A program made the position numbers and the translations under genes. Below the pieces are notes generated by a model. The model was not told the origin of the DNA and did not search any database. It saw nothing but the letters and a program-made list of their open reading frames with translations. This document shows positions 15,612 to 27,473 of a stretch of DNA of 46,119 nt, one piece after another (position 1 is the stretch's first letter; each line of letters begins with the position of its first letter). Origin of the DNA: Alkalibacillus filiformis (lineage in GTDB: Bacteria; Bacillota; Bacilli; Bacillales; Alkalibacillaceae); the NCBI RefSeq assembly GCF_030814115.1, contig NZ_JAUSUP010000014.1, forward strand, positions 1-46,119, given 5' to 3'.

Positions 15612-15760
15612 CTTATCAAGAGTGGTGGAGGGAAAAGGCCCTACGAAACCCGGCAACCGTTATGTTCTGCATAATAGGTGCTAATTCCTACAATGTTTAC
15701 ACATTGTAAGATAAGATTGAGATCCGTACTCTTTCTTGTTCTTACAAGGGAGTTTTTTTA
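15612..15760 (+). promoter_or_regulatory. SAM-I (S-box) riboswitch 1
   Basis: Classic S-box order: CTTATCAAGAG, GGTGGAGGGA, GGCCCT, GAAACCCGGCAACC, GGTGCTAATTCCT, and closing GATAAG (aptamer 15612-15715). A terminator hairpin follows (15728-15750, ACTCTTTCTTGT with ACAAGGGAGT) and a seven-T run. SAM binding should cause termination. It is the upstream member of a tandem pair. Confidence 0.95.
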
Positions 15761-15816
15761 TTTGTTAACACATTAGTCTAGTAACGTATAAAACTACTAA
15801 AATAATAAATATTAAT

Positions 15817-15988
15817 CTCTTATCAAGAGTGGTGGAGGGACTGGCCCGATGAAGCCCGGCAACCGTTATGCTTTGCATAATAGGTGCTAATTCCTTCAAA
15901 GCAATGCTTTGAAAGATAAGAGAACAAAAAGGTTAGCCATTTCTTAACCTCTCTGTTCTCTTATCGAGCAGAGGGGTTTTCTTATTTT
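15817..15988 (+). promoter_or_regulatory. SAM-I (S-box) riboswitch 2
   Basis: Second full S-box (CTCTTATC 15817 to GATAAGAG 15922) with GGTGGAGGGA, GATGAAGCCCGGCAACC and GGTGCTAATTCCT. The terminator is AACCTCTCTG (15946-15955) with CAGAGGGGTT (15969-15978), then a T-rich tract. GATAAGAGAAC can instead pair with GTTCTCTTATC in the terminator loop, giving a strong antiterminator. It directly precedes metN. Confidence 0.96.
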
Positions 15989-16038
15989 AGAAAAATACGA
16001 CTGAACCGGCGAACCGTTCGCTCTAGGAGGGGAATAAA

Positions 16039-17064
16039 TTGATTTCTATAAAAAACCTGTCAAAGGTGTTTAAAATGAAAGATCAAACCGTGCAAGCTGT
16101 TGATGATGTTTCAATCGATATTCCAAAAGGTGAAATATTCGGTGTCATCGGTTATAGCGGAGCGGGGAAGAGTACTTTCATCCGTTTAATCAATCGTCTC
16201 GAAGATCCATCTGAAGGAGAAATTATTTTAGATGATCAAGATATTGCAGCATTAAAGAAAGAGCCGTTACGAAAACAACGTCAAAAAATCGGGATGATCT
16301 TCCAACATTTCAATTTACTTTGGTCACGTACAGTGTTTGAAAATATTGCTTTTCCGTTAGAAATTGCGGGAGTTGCGAAAAACGAAAGAGAAGAAAAGGT
16401 TCAAGAGTTAATTGAACTTGTTGGTTTAAAAGGACGAGAAAATTCTTATCCGTCACAACTAAGTGGTGGTCAAAAGCAGCGTGTAGGAATTGCTCGCTCG
16501 TTAGCAAATGATCCGACAGTATTACTTTGTGACGAGGCAACTTCAGCATTAGATCCTGAGACTACAGATGACATTTTAGACTTATTAGTTTCAATTAATG
16601 AAAAGTTGAATTTAACGATTATTTTAATTACACACGAAATGCATGTGATTCAAAAGGTTTGCCATAGGGTGGCTGTTATGGAGCAAGGACAAGTTGTTGA
16701 GCAAGGTGAAGTGCTAAATGTTTTTGTTAAGCCACAATCGAAGACGACGAAACGTTTCGTACAGCAGTTAAGCCCGCTCGAACATCAAATTGACCGTTTA
16801 GATGAATTTATAACAGATGATCAACAATCAGAAGTTGTTAAATTACACTTTATCGGCAACAATGCAAAGCGTGCGCTCATTAGTGAAGTATCAAAGCAGC
16901 TCGATGTTGCAATCAATATACTGCAAGGTTCGATTTCACCGACACAAGAAGGCGCTTATGGAACTCTTTACGTTGAAATAAAAGGCGAACCGAAAGTGAT
17001 TCAAGAAGCGATTCAATATATCGAAGCTTCTGGTGTGGAAGTAGAGGTGTTAAAGCATGTTTAA
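16039..17064 (+). CDS. metN: Methionine ABC transporter ATP-binding protein MetN
   Basis: ATPase of the MetNPQ methionine importer, 341 residues. Walker A GYSGAGKS (38-45), Q-loop FQHFNLLWSRTV, signature LSGGQKQR, Walker B LLCDEATSALD and ITHEM are intact. A C-terminal NIL domain (about 265-340) binds methionine and allows feedback inhibition. The start is TTG 16039 with AGGAGG 8 nt upstream. It is the first gene after the tandem SAM riboswitches and overlaps metP by 8 bp. Confidence 0.96.
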   Translation: MISIKNLSKVFKMKDQTVQAVDDVSIDIPKGEIFGVIGYSGAGKSTFIRLINRLEDPSEGEIILDDQDIAALKKEPLRKQRQKIGMIFQHFNLLWSRTVFENIAFPLEIAGVAKNEREEKVQELIELVGLKGRENSYPSQLSGGQKQRVGIARSLANDPTVLLCDEATSALDPETTDDILDLLVSINEKLNLTIILITHEMHVIQKVCHRVAVMEQGQVVEQGEVLNVFVKPQSKTTKRFVQQLSPLEHQIDRLDEFITDDQQSEVVKLHFIGNNAKRALISEVSKQLDVAINILQGSISPTQEGAYGTLYVEIKGEPKVIQEAIQYIEASGVEVEVLKHV

Positions 17065-17725
17065 TGACATATTTCCAAATGTGCAAATGGATCAAATGTG
17101 GGTTGCGACTTATGAAACGTTCTACATGACGATCATTTCAGTCGTTGGCACATTTATTTTAGGAATATTGCTAGGGTTGTTATTGTATTTAACGAATCGC
17201 GGGAACTTATGGCAAAACTCAATTATTAATTCAATTACCGCATCAGTCGTTAACATTTTCCGAGCGATTCCGTTTATTATATTAATTTTATTATTATTCC
17301 CATTTACTGATTTTTTAGTAGGTACAATCCGTGGACCAAACGCCGCATTACCAGCACTTATCATTGGTGCAGCACCGTTCTACGCACGACTTGTTGAAAT
17401 TGCGTTAAAAGAAGTGGATAAAGGTGTTATTGAAGCGGCACAAGCAATGGGTGCTAAAGCTCATACGATCATTTTTAAAGTACTATTACCAGAATCGATG
17501 CCAGCGTTAATCTCTGGTATTACCGTTACAGCGATCGCGCTGATTAGTTATACAGCGATGGCTGGTGTAATTGGAGCAGGCGGTCTAGGTGACTTAGCTT
17601 ACATGCAAGGGTTCCAACGCCGTAACTTTGATGTTGTCTTTTTATGCACTGTCTTTATCGTTGTCATTGTATTTATCTTTCAATTTCTTGGAGATTGGTC
17701 TTCAAGAAAAGTCGACCATCGTTAA
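17057..17725 (+). CDS. metP: Methionine ABC transporter permease MetP
   Basis: Inner-membrane permease of 222 residues with about five helices and the coupling motif EAAQAMGAKAHTIIFKVLLPES. The sequence IGAGGLGDLAYMQGF near the C-terminus is typical of MetI/MetP. It overlaps the end of metN, and metQ follows after 67 bp, so translation is coupled to metN. Regulation is by the upstream SAM riboswitches. Confidence 0.95.
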   Translation: MFNDIFPNVQMDQMWVATYETFYMTIISVVGTFILGILLGLLLYLTNRGNLWQNSIINSITASVVNIFRAIPFIILILLLFPFTDFLVGTIRGPNAALPALIIGAAPFYARLVEIALKEVDKGVIEAAQAMGAKAHTIIFKVLLPESMPALISGITVTAIALISYTAMAGVIGAGGLGDLAYMQGFQRRNFDVVFLCTVFIVVIVFIFQFLGDWSSRKVDHR

Positions 17726-17792
17726 TAACAAGCTTGTTATAGCACAAACTTGTTTATAATAATATATTTAAAATTTGAGGGGAGTTTTACAG

Positions 17793-18620
17793 ATGAAAAA
17801 ATTATATTCAGCACTATTAGTAGCATTTTTAGCTGTTGTATTAGCAGCATGCGGAACAGGTGAAGCAGAAGGAGGAGACGAAGGCCCAGTTGAAATTACA
17901 GTTGGTTCAACAAACGTACCTCACTCTGAAGTACTAGAAGAAGCTAAGCCTTTACTAGAGGAAGAGGGTATTGAGTTAGAGGTTGAAGTTTATCAAGATT
18001 ATGTCCTACCTAATGAGGATTTAGAGAACGGCACATTAGATGCCAATTACTTTCAACATATTCCTTATTTAGAGGATCAAATTGCAGAGGTTGGTTATGA
18101 TTTCGTTCATCTTGGTGGCATTCATATTGAACCAATGGGGATTTATTCTAAAAACATTACAGACTTAGATGAAATTGAAGAAGGTACAGAAGTTATAATG
18201 AGTCGCTCAGTTGCTGATCACGGACGTATCTTATCTTTACTACAAGAAAATGGTCTAGTTGAAATTGACCCAGAAGTTGATCCAGTTGCAGCTGAGATTG
18301 ACGATGTAGTAGAGAACCCATACAATTTAGAATTTGATCCAAGCATTGAAGCAGGCTTACTACCTGAATTTTATGAGCGTGAAGAAGATGCACTTGTAGC
18401 GATTAACACGAACTATGCAATTGAAGCAGGACTTGTGCCAACTGAAGATGCAGTTATTCTAGAAGGTTCAGAATCACCATATGCAAACGTTATTGCAACG
18501 CGTGCAGAGAATGAAGATTTAGAAGCGTTACACACATTAGTGGAAGTACTACGCTCAGAGGAAATTCAAACATTTATGGAAGAAGAATATGAAGGTGCGA
18601 TTGTTCCCGTAAACGAATAA
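17793..18620 (+). CDS. metQ: Methionine-binding lipoprotein MetQ
   Basis: NlpA-family substrate-binding lipoprotein of 275 residues. The signal peptide ends in lipobox LAAC, followed by an acidic linker. VGSTNVPHSEVLEEAKPLL, DANYFQHIPYLE and ALVAINTNYAIEAGL match methionine-binding proteins. The start is ATG 17793 behind GAGGGGAG; an upstream TTG at 17775 overlaps the ribosome site. The strongly acidic mature protein fits a salt-adapted organism. It ends the metNPQ operon. Confidence 0.95.
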   Translation: MKKLYSALLVAFLAVVLAACGTGEAEGGDEGPVEITVGSTNVPHSEVLEEAKPLLEEEGIELEVEVYQDYVLPNEDLENGTLDANYFQHIPYLEDQIAEVGYDFVHLGGIHIEPMGIYSKNITDLDEIEEGTEVIMSRSVADHGRILSLLQENGLVEIDPEVDPVAAEIDDVVENPYNLEFDPSIEAGLLPEFYEREEDALVAINTNYAIEAGLVPTEDAVILEGSESPYANVIATRAENEDLEALHTLVEVLRSEEIQTFMEEEYEGAIVPVNE

Positions 18621-18678
18621 TTTTCCAAATTTAGAGTATTTGCTAATAAATTAGAGCATCTTATATGTATTATGCATA

Positions 18679-18718
18679 GAAAGGGTGTGAACATAATTGA
18701 ATATGTTCACACCCTTCT
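18679..18718 (+). terminator. Terminator of metNPQ
   Basis: AAGGGTGTGAACATA pairs with TATGTTCACACCCTT around ATTGAA, followed by CTTC rather than a long T-run. It lies 60 bp after metQ. Confidence 0.7.
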
Positions 18719-18812
18719 TCAGCTATAATAATCTCTTTAAATCACATTTTTAGAATAAACTTGTCACGTGTTATTCTTATAAATGTAAACAAAACGAAAG
18801 GATGATCTAGTC

Positions 18813-18998
18813 ATTTTACAGATTGACATGAATTACACAAGTGATATGGAGAAAGCGATGCAACAGTCTCATGGAATTGGGTACCAAGAGTATAGTCGAA
18901 AATTAGATTACAGACTGGCTGTTGAGAAACGCAGAGAGCAAGAATACCAAAAATCACAAGTGATGGTTTCAGAAGTTGATCGGATGATTCACCGTTAA
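18813..18998 (+). CDS. Small hypothetical protein, uncertain start
   Basis: A short open frame ending at TAA 18998 with normal codon use. From ATG 18828 it encodes 56 residues (begins MNYTSDMEKAMQQSHG, ends SEVDRMIHR), charged and probably helical with no membrane segment. ATG 18828 has no ribosome site. AAAGGATGA at 18798-18806 is well placed for a rare ATT start at 18813, which would add LQID (61 residues). It sits alone between the metQ and suf terminators. I do not recognise the family; a regulatory RNA cannot be excluded. Confidence 0.45.
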   Translation: MLQIDMNYTSDMEKAMQQSHGIGYQEYSRKLDYRLAVEKRREQEYQKSQVMVSEVDRMIHR

Positions 18999-19074
18999 TA
19001 CAATATATGATAATTATTTGAAAAAGTTAATTTAGTTGATACCACATTTTATTTATAGAAAAGACCTTTAGTGA

Positions 19075-19108
19075 GCGACCTCGATTTAATCGAGGTCGCG
19101 TTTTTTTT
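19075..19108 (+). terminator. Strong terminator before the suf operon
   Basis: GCGACCTCGA / TCGAGGTCGC around TTTAA, then eight T residues. It ends the transcript of the small ORF and isolates suf. Confidence 0.92.
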
Positions 19109-19428
19109 CAGGGATATGACTTCTTATAACAGGGTTAAGTAAGGGTTAGGAAAAGTCAAAGCGAAAAAATTGATGTAGTTCGTATAAAAATGAGTAATCA
19201 GTCCTTATCAATTTAAAAAAAGAAATTCTCATTTATATAAACTGTTTTGTTGCATTGAAGCGGTTTTCATTTAAATTCGTCGTATTTTTTACTATAATGG
19301 AGAAGGTAGGTAATGGTTGGTTATTCTTAGTGAATAAGTTGATAATACTTTGGAAATGTTTTAAACTAATAATGATAATAAATTGAGAATAACCAGACAT
19401 TGAATTAATAGAAATTGGAGGTATTCAA
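19109..19428 (+). promoter_or_regulatory. suf operon promoter and leader
   Basis: No gene in this 320-bp stretch. TATAAT (19293-19298) with TTTAAA (19270-19275) 17 bp upstream is the likely promoter. The leader holds a 9-bp inverted repeat, GGTTATTCT (19319-19327) and AGAATAACC (19386-19394), bracketing an AT-rich segment with two GATAATA motifs that resemble Fur half-sites. Confidence 0.5.
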
Positions 19429-20214
19429 ATGGCAGGATCAACTTTAGAGATTAAAGATCTTCATGTTGAAATCGAAGGAGAAGAGATATTAAAAGGTGTT
19501 AACCTTACAATTAATGGTGGAGAATTCCACGCAGTAATGGGACCGAATGGTACAGGTAAATCAACTTTAGCTAGTGCTATTATGGGTCACCCTAAGTATG
19601 AAGTAACTAAAGGTCAAGTACTTTTAGATGGTGAAGATGTACTTGAAATGGAAGTTGATGAGCGTGCTCAAGCTGGTCTATTCCTAGCAATGCAGTATCC
19701 AAGTGAGATCAGTGGTGTAACGAACTCTGATTTCTTACGTTCATCTATTAACGCACAACGCGAAGAAGGCGATGAGATTCCATTAATGAAGTTCATTAAA
19801 GAAATGGACGCAACAATGGATTCATTAGAAATCGATAAAAATATGGCACAGCGTTACCTAAACGAAGGTTTCTCTGGTGGTGAGAAAAAGCGTAACGAAA
19901 TTTTACAGCTTATGATGTTAAAGCCAGCAATCGGAATTTTAGACGAAATTGACTCTGGTCTAGACATTGACGCGTTAAAAGTAGTATCTAATGGTATTAA
20001 CCAAATGCGTGACGAGAAATTTGGTTGCTTAATCATTACACACTATCAGCGTCTACTTGACTATATTACACCAGATCACGTACACGTTATGATGCAAGGT
20101 CGCGTTGTTAAATCTGGTGGTCCAGAACTTGCACACCAACTAGAGGCTGAAGGTTATGACTGGATTAAAGAAGAACTAGGAATTGACGACGAAACAGTTG
20201 GCCAAAAAGCATAA
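19429..20214 (+). CDS. sufC: Fe-S assembly ATPase SufC
   Basis: ABC-type ATPase of the SUF Fe-S cluster scaffold, 261 residues, soluble and not a transporter. Walker A GPNGTGKST (38-46), signature FSGGEKKRNE, Walker B IGILDEIDSGLD and LIITHYQRLL are intact; the Ser-Gly-Leu-Asp-Ile-Asp D-loop is typical of SufC. It partners with SufB and SufD. It starts at ATG behind TTGGAGG and is the first gene of sufCDSUB, the usual Bacillus order. Confidence 0.97.
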   Translation: MAGSTLEIKDLHVEIEGEEILKGVNLTINGGEFHAVMGPNGTGKSTLASAIMGHPKYEVTKGQVLLDGEDVLEMEVDERAQAGLFLAMQYPSEISGVTNSDFLRSSINAQREEGDEIPLMKFIKEMDATMDSLEIDKNMAQRYLNEGFSGGEKKRNEILQLMMLKPAIGILDEIDSGLDIDALKVVSNGINQMRDEKFGCLIITHYQRLLDYITPDHVHVMMQGRVVKSGGPELAHQLEAEGYDWIKEELGIDDETVGQKA

Positions 20215-20233
20215 CACGATAGGAGGGTAACGA

Positions 20234-23212
<2,979 letters not shown>

Positions 23213-23246
23213 TGCTTGCTTACAATCTTTGAAGGAGGGTGAAAGT

Positions 23247-24644
23247 ATGGCTAAGAAAGCACCTGAAGTCGGTGATTACAAGTACGGTTTTAATGATCGT
23301 GACGTATCCATTTTCCGTACTGAAAGAGGCCTTACAGAAAATGTTGTGCGTGAAATTTCACGACAAAAGGACGAACCTGAATGGATGTTAGAATTCCGCT
23401 TAAAAGCGTTTGAACAATTCCACAGCATGCCTATGCCGCAATGGGGTGGAGACTTAAACGAATTAGATTTTGATGAAATCACTTATTACGTTAAGCCATC
23501 CGAACAAACTGAACGTTCTTGGGATGAAGTACCTGAGGAGATTAAACAGACGTTTGATCGTTTAGGAATCCCTGAAGCAGAACAAAAGTATTTAGCTGGT
23601 GTATCAGCACAGTATGAATCAGAAGTTGTATACCACAACATGGAACAAGAACTTGAGGATATGGGCGTTGTGTTTAAGGATACAGATACAGCACTTCAAG
23701 AAAACGAAGAACTATTCCGTGAGTATTTCGGTAAAGTTATTCCACCATCTGATAACAAGTTCTCAGCATTGAACTCTGCAGTATGGTCTGGTGGTTCATT
23801 CATCTATGTTCCGAGGAATACGAAGGTTGAGACGCCATTACAGGCTTACTTCCGTATTAACTCAGAAAACATGGGTCAGTTTGAGCGTACACTCATTATT
23901 GTAGATGAAGGTGCATCAGTACACTATGTTGAAGGTTGTACAGCACCTGTTTATACAACAAACTCACTGCACAGCGCAGTTGTTGAAATTTATGTACAAA
24001 AAGATGCTTATTGCCGTTATACAACAATCCAAAACTGGGCAAACAACGTTTATAACTTAGTTACGAAGCGTGCTTCAGCTGGAGAGAATGCAACAATGGA
24101 ATGGGTTGACGGTAACTTAGGTTCTAAACTTACGATGAAGTATCCAGCAGTGCTTCTAAAAGGTGAAGGTGCACGTGGTATGACACTTTCCATTGCATTA
24201 GCTGGTAAAGGACAGCACCAAGATGCTGGTGCGAAAATGCACCACTTAGCACCGAACACGTCATCAACGATCGTTTCTAAATCGATCTCTAAACAAGGTG
24301 GTAAAGTAACGTATCGTGGTATTGTACACTTCGGTAAGAAAGCAGAAGGTGCTCGTTCAAATATCGAATGTGATACGTTAATCTTAGATAACGAATCAAC
24401 GTCAGATACAATTCCTTACAACGAAGTGCTTAACGAAAACATTTCATTAGAGCACGAAGCGAAGGTTTCTAAAGTATCTGAAGAGCAACTATTCTATTTA
24501 ATGAGCCGTGGTATTTCAGAAGAAGAAGCAACTGAAATGATCGTAATGGGCTTCATCGAGCCATTTACGAAAGAGTTGCCGATGGAATACGCTGTAGAAA
24601 TGAACCGCCTAATCAAGTTCGAAATGGAAGGTTCAATCGGTTAA
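23247..24644 (+). CDS. sufB: Fe-S cluster assembly protein SufB
   Basis: Scaffold subunit of SufBCD, 465 residues, the usual length. [19 protein letters not shown] opens the protein; [20 protein letters not shown] and the C-terminal [20 protein letters not shown] are family landmarks, with the Cys of SNIECDTLI probably taking part in cluster assembly. The start is ATG 23247 with GAAGGAGGGTG upstream; an in-frame extension back to 23181 overlaps sufU and lacks a site. It is the last suf gene, followed by a terminator. Confidence 0.97.
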   Translation: MAKKAPEVGDYKYGFNDRDVSIFRTERGLTENVVREISRQKDEPEWMLEFRLKAFEQFHSMPMPQWGGDLNELDFDEITYYVKPSEQTERSWDEVPEEIKQTFDRLGIPEAEQKYLAGVSAQYESEVVYHNMEQELEDMGVVFKDTDTALQENEELFREYFGKVIPPSDNKFSALNSAVWSGGSFIYVPRNTKVETPLQAYFRINSENMGQFERTLIIVDEGASVHYVEGCTAPVYTTNSLHSAVVEIYVQKDAYCRYTTIQNWANNVYNLVTKRASAGENATMEWVDGNLGSKLTMKYPAVLLKGEGARGMTLSIALAGKGQHQDAGAKMHHLAPNTSSTIVSKSISKQGGKVTYRGIVHFGKKAEGARSNIECDTLILDNESTSDTIPYNEVLNENISLEHEAKVSKVSEEQLFYLMSRGISEEEATEMIVMGFIEPFTKELPMEYAVEMNRLIKFEMEGSIG

Positions 24645-24659
24645 TAAACACTTTTCAGT

Positions 24660-24690
24660 AAAGGCGAGCTTATAAAAGCTCGCCTTTTTA
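24660..24690 (+). terminator. Terminator of sufCDSUB
   Basis: AAAGGCGAGCTT / AAGCTCGCCTTT around ATAA, followed by TT. It begins 15 bp after the sufB stop. Confidence 0.9.
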
Positions 24691-24722
24691 AATTGATAAA
24701 GCAATTGTGTCAGCAAAACAAA

Positions 24723-24760
24723 TTAACATAATATTTGCCTTTTATGATAATATAGAAGGC
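24723..24760 (+). promoter_or_regulatory. yunE promoter centred in a dyad
   Basis: TTAACA (24723-24728) and GATAAT (24746-24751) are 17 bp apart. The -10 is the exact centre of an inverted repeat, GCCTTTTAT (24737-24745) and ATAGAAGGC (24752-24760), 8 of 9 bases paired. This looks like a repressor site; the regulator is unknown. Confidence 0.5.
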
Positions 24761-24809
24761 GTGATGTATAACATCTAGTGAATACCTCAAAGAATGAAGG
24801 GATATTATA

Positions 24810-25640
24810 ATGGTCTTTATCATAATGTTTATAATCGGATTATTAAGTGCTTTCGTCGGCAGCATTGCTGGTTTAGGTGGAGGCGTTATTTTTGTTCCGG
24901 TTTTATTGTTTTTTGCTGAGTTTAATGATAGCTTCTCTTGGGTTACACCTCAAAATGTTGTTGCCATGTCGTTAATCGTCATGATCTTCACAGGACTATC
25001 TTCTACATTGACATTCTTAAAACGTAAACGAGTAGATGTTTATAGCGGGACGTTATTCTTAATTGGAAGTATCCCTGGAGCATTAACGGGTGTTTATATT
25101 AATCAATTTGTACATATTGATGCATTTCAGTTATATTTCGGTATGCTCATGCTTGTCGTCGTGAGTATGTTTTTTGTTAAGAAGAAGTTAGTGAAGGAAC
25201 CGACACTTCCTAATGTAAAACCTGGACGTTTTCGCGTGACAAGAACATTTGATTTATATGGAAAAAGTACGACATATTCTTATTCCGCTATTTTAGGTAT
25301 ATTTATTGCTTATTTTGTCGGTATGATGTCAGGGTTATTTGGAGTAGGTGGCGGTTCACTAATGGTACCAGCCATGATCTTGCTATTTGGTTTCCCAGCA
25401 CATATTGCAGCGCCAACCTCTATGTTTATGATCTTCTTCTCAAGTGTCGTTTCTTCAAGTGCGCACATTGCAGCAGGGCATGTCATATGGGCATTTACGT
25501 TAGCTGCTATACCAGGCGCATGGATTGGTGGACATTTAGGAGCGGTCGTCAATCAGCGCTTAAATAGTAATATTATTGAGTGGATTTTAAGAATTGTTAT
25601 GATTATAATCGGCATAAGATTAATAATACAGTCTTTCTAA
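24810..25640 (+). CDS. yunE: TauE/SafE-family membrane transporter YunE
   Basis: Membrane protein of 276 residues with about eight helices and two internal repeats, each with a glycine-rich turn: GSIAGLGGGVIFVP near the N-terminus and GLFGVGGGSLMVP in the second half. TauE/SafE proteins move sulfur-containing anions such as sulfite or sulfonates; the substrate here is not known. A sulfur link is suggested by the neighbouring suf operon, but the terminator between argues for separate control. ATG follows AAGGGA. yunD follows after 19 bp, probably co-transcribed. Confidence 0.88.
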   Translation: MVFIIMFIIGLLSAFVGSIAGLGGGVIFVPVLLFFAEFNDSFSWVTPQNVVAMSLIVMIFTGLSSTLTFLKRKRVDVYSGTLFLIGSIPGALTGVYINQFVHIDAFQLYFGMLMLVVVSMFFVKKKLVKEPTLPNVKPGRFRVTRTFDLYGKSTTYSYSAILGIFIAYFVGMMSGLFGVGGGSLMVPAMILLFGFPAHIAAPTSMFMIFFSSVVSSSAHIAAGHVIWAFTLAAIPGAWIGGHLGAVVNQRLNSNIIEWILRIVMIIIGIRLIIQSF

Positions 25641-25659
25641 ATGAAGGAGATTAATCTGA

Positions 25660-27030
25660 ATGAAAGAACAAATCCATCTATATTTTACAAGTGACTTACA
25701 TAGCCACTTTCAATATTGGCCTCACATAATGGACTCAATTAATAAAAAAATAGAGCAGCACAAAGTTGATGGTGAGCACTATTTATTATTTGATAATGGT
25801 GATCACGTTGATCGCGTCCATCCCATTAGTGAAGCGACTTTAGGACAAGCTAACGTAAAGCTTTTAAATAAAGCGAACTACCATGCGGTTACATTAGGCA
25901 ATAATGAAGGTATTACGTTGCCAAAGGATAATTTGTATCATTTATATGATGATGCACAATTTGATGTCGTTTGTGCTAATTTAAGACCTTCAGATGCACC
26001 GAGCCCATTTTGGTTAAAGCCTTATGAAATTTACACAACACCAAATCAAACAAAAGTAGGCGTCATCGGTTTAACGGCCCCATTTAAAAAGTTTTATGAG
26101 CAATTAGATTGGGACGTAACAGATCCTTATGCTAAGTTAGATCAGTATATCCCATTCTTACGAAATGAATGTGATTTAATCGTTGTGATGTCCCATTTAG
26201 GAATGTACGATGAAGAGGCGATTGCTGAAAAATATCCAGTTGATGTAATTTTTGGTGGGCATACTCATCACCTTTATGAAGAAGCGAAAAAAGTAAATGG
26301 TACACTAATAAACGCTGTCGGTAAGCAAGGTCGTTTTTTTGGTTATGTTAATTTAGTCATTGACCATAACGATGCTAAACTATCAGCTACTGGTGAAGCT
26401 CTTCCAATCCCAGCTACAGTTGATGCCGAAACAGTGACGTACTTAAATGAGTTGGAAACATATGCTAATGATCAACTTAATCAAGTGGTTACTAACCTTG
26501 AGCATCCATATGAGATTAGCTGGTTTGAAGAAAGCGAAATCATGAGTGAGTTTGTAAAAACGCTTAAAGATTGGACCGGCGCAGATGCTGCTGCACTAAA
26601 TTCAGGGGTCCTATTACAAGGTTTTAATGTTGGTGCAGTCACAAAAAAACACGTCCATGAAAGCTGTCCACATCCGATGAATCCTTGTAAAATGGTGTTA
26701 ACGGGTGAAGAGTTGGTTGAGACAATTAAACTTTTTGAGAGTGAACGCTTCACTAACTTTAAGTTAAAAGGATTAGGTTTTCGAGGGCAAGTGATTGGTA
26801 AAATGATTTATTCAAATATCACTTTTGATCACAATTATTATTCTAATAAAATACAAAAAGTGTATTTAAACGGTGAAATTGTTAATCCAAATAAAAGTTA
26901 CACGTTAGCAACAGCTGATACGTTTTCTTTCCCTTGGCTTATTCCACCAATTTCAAAAGTTAATGAAAAGAAATATTATATGCCAGAATTTTTACGTGAT
27001 GTATTAGAGGAGTGCTTGTCTAAAAGCTGA
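25660..27030 (+). CDS. yunD: Metallophosphoesterase / 5'-nucleotidase-family protein YunD
   Basis: Two-domain protein of 456 residues. The N-terminal calcineurin-type phosphoesterase has the metal motifs FTSDLHSH (9-16), DNGDHVDR, GNNEG (in place of the usual GNHE), MSHLG and GGHTHH. The C-terminal 5'-nucleotidase domain has ALNSGVL and the ADTFSFPW tail. No signal peptide is visible, so it is probably cytosolic, unlike UshA. Substrate unknown. The start is ATG with GAAGGAG. Its last codons form the left arm of its own terminator. Confidence 0.88.
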   Translation: MKEQIHLYFTSDLHSHFQYWPHIMDSINKKIEQHKVDGEHYLLFDNGDHVDRVHPISEATLGQANVKLLNKANYHAVTLGNNEGITLPKDNLYHLYDDAQFDVVCANLRPSDAPSPFWLKPYEIYTTPNQTKVGVIGLTAPFKKFYEQLDWDVTDPYAKLDQYIPFLRNECDLIVVMSHLGMYDEEAIAEKYPVDVIFGGHTHHLYEEAKKVNGTLINAVGKQGRFFGYVNLVIDHNDAKLSATGEALPIPATVDAETVTYLNELETYANDQLNQVVTNLEHPYEISWFEESEIMSEFVKTLKDWTGADAAALNSGVLLQGFNVGAVTKKHVHESCPHPMNPCKMVLTGEELVETIKLFESERFTNFKLKGLGFRGQVIGKMIYSNITFDHNYYSNKIQKVYLNGEIVNPNKSYTLATADTFSFPWLIPPISKVNEKKYYMPEFLRDVLEECLSKS

Positions 27031-27055
27031 AATTAGACAGGCACTACTTTTTTTC
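27011..27055 (+). terminator. Terminator overlapping the end of yunD
   Basis: AGTGCTTGTCTAA pairs with TTAGACAGGCACT (one G-T pair), followed by a T-rich run after ACTAC. The left arm is inside the yunD coding sequence. Confidence 0.85.
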
Positions 27056-27093
27056 TCCATTCATAACTTATAAGGAGAAGGAGGTTGGTGTCA

Positions 27094-27399
27094 TTGATTC
27101 ACGTAGAGCCAATTTGGATAGAGGATCACGCTTTTACTTTCACTCATGTGGAATTACCTAAAACAGACTTACTTATTATTTCGAATGACATCGGGTATAT
27201 TATGTGCGGTGCTTTAGATGTCGATTTGTTAAATGAAAAATTACACGACCGTCAAATTGTCGCAGCGCGTGCTGTAGGTGTTCGTAACCGAGATGAATTA
27301 TTATATGCCCCTTTACAAAAAGTTACGAAATACTCTGAGGAGAAGTACGGATGGTATGAAGGAATGATTGGTAAGCAAGCATTACTTTCTTTAAAATAA
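27094..27399 (+). CDS. yunC: DUF1805 protein YunC
   Basis: Small cytosolic protein of 101 residues matching YunC (DUF1805): HVELPKTDLLII, NDIGYIMCGALDVDLLNEKL and the RAVGVRNRDELLYAPL block. Biochemical role unknown. TTG 27094 is chosen because AAGGAGG is then 9 nt away and the start aligns with B. subtilis YunC as I recall it; GTG 27088 is too close to the ribosome site. It is separated from yunD by a terminator and from yunB by a hairpin. Confidence 0.85.
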   Translation: MIHVEPIWIEDHAFTFTHVELPKTDLLIISNDIGYIMCGALDVDLLNEKLHDRQIVAARAVGVRNRDELLYAPLQKVTKYSEEKYGWYEGMIGKQALLSLK

Positions 27400-27428
27400 T
27401 TCGTTAGGCCCTCCGACATTTATACATG

Positions 27429-27470
27429 CCCCCTTAACCTAGAGCATATAGTTTAGGTAGAGGGGGTTTT
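27429..27470 (+). terminator. yunC terminator sharing its 3' arm with the yunB ribosome site
   Basis: CCCCCT TA ACCTA (27429-27441) pairs with TAGGT AG AGGGGG (27454-27466), followed by TTTTT. The AGGGGG arm is also the Shine-Dalgarno of yunB (GTG 27474), so a read-through transcript would hide that site. Confidence 0.75.
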
Positions 27471-27473
27471 TAC

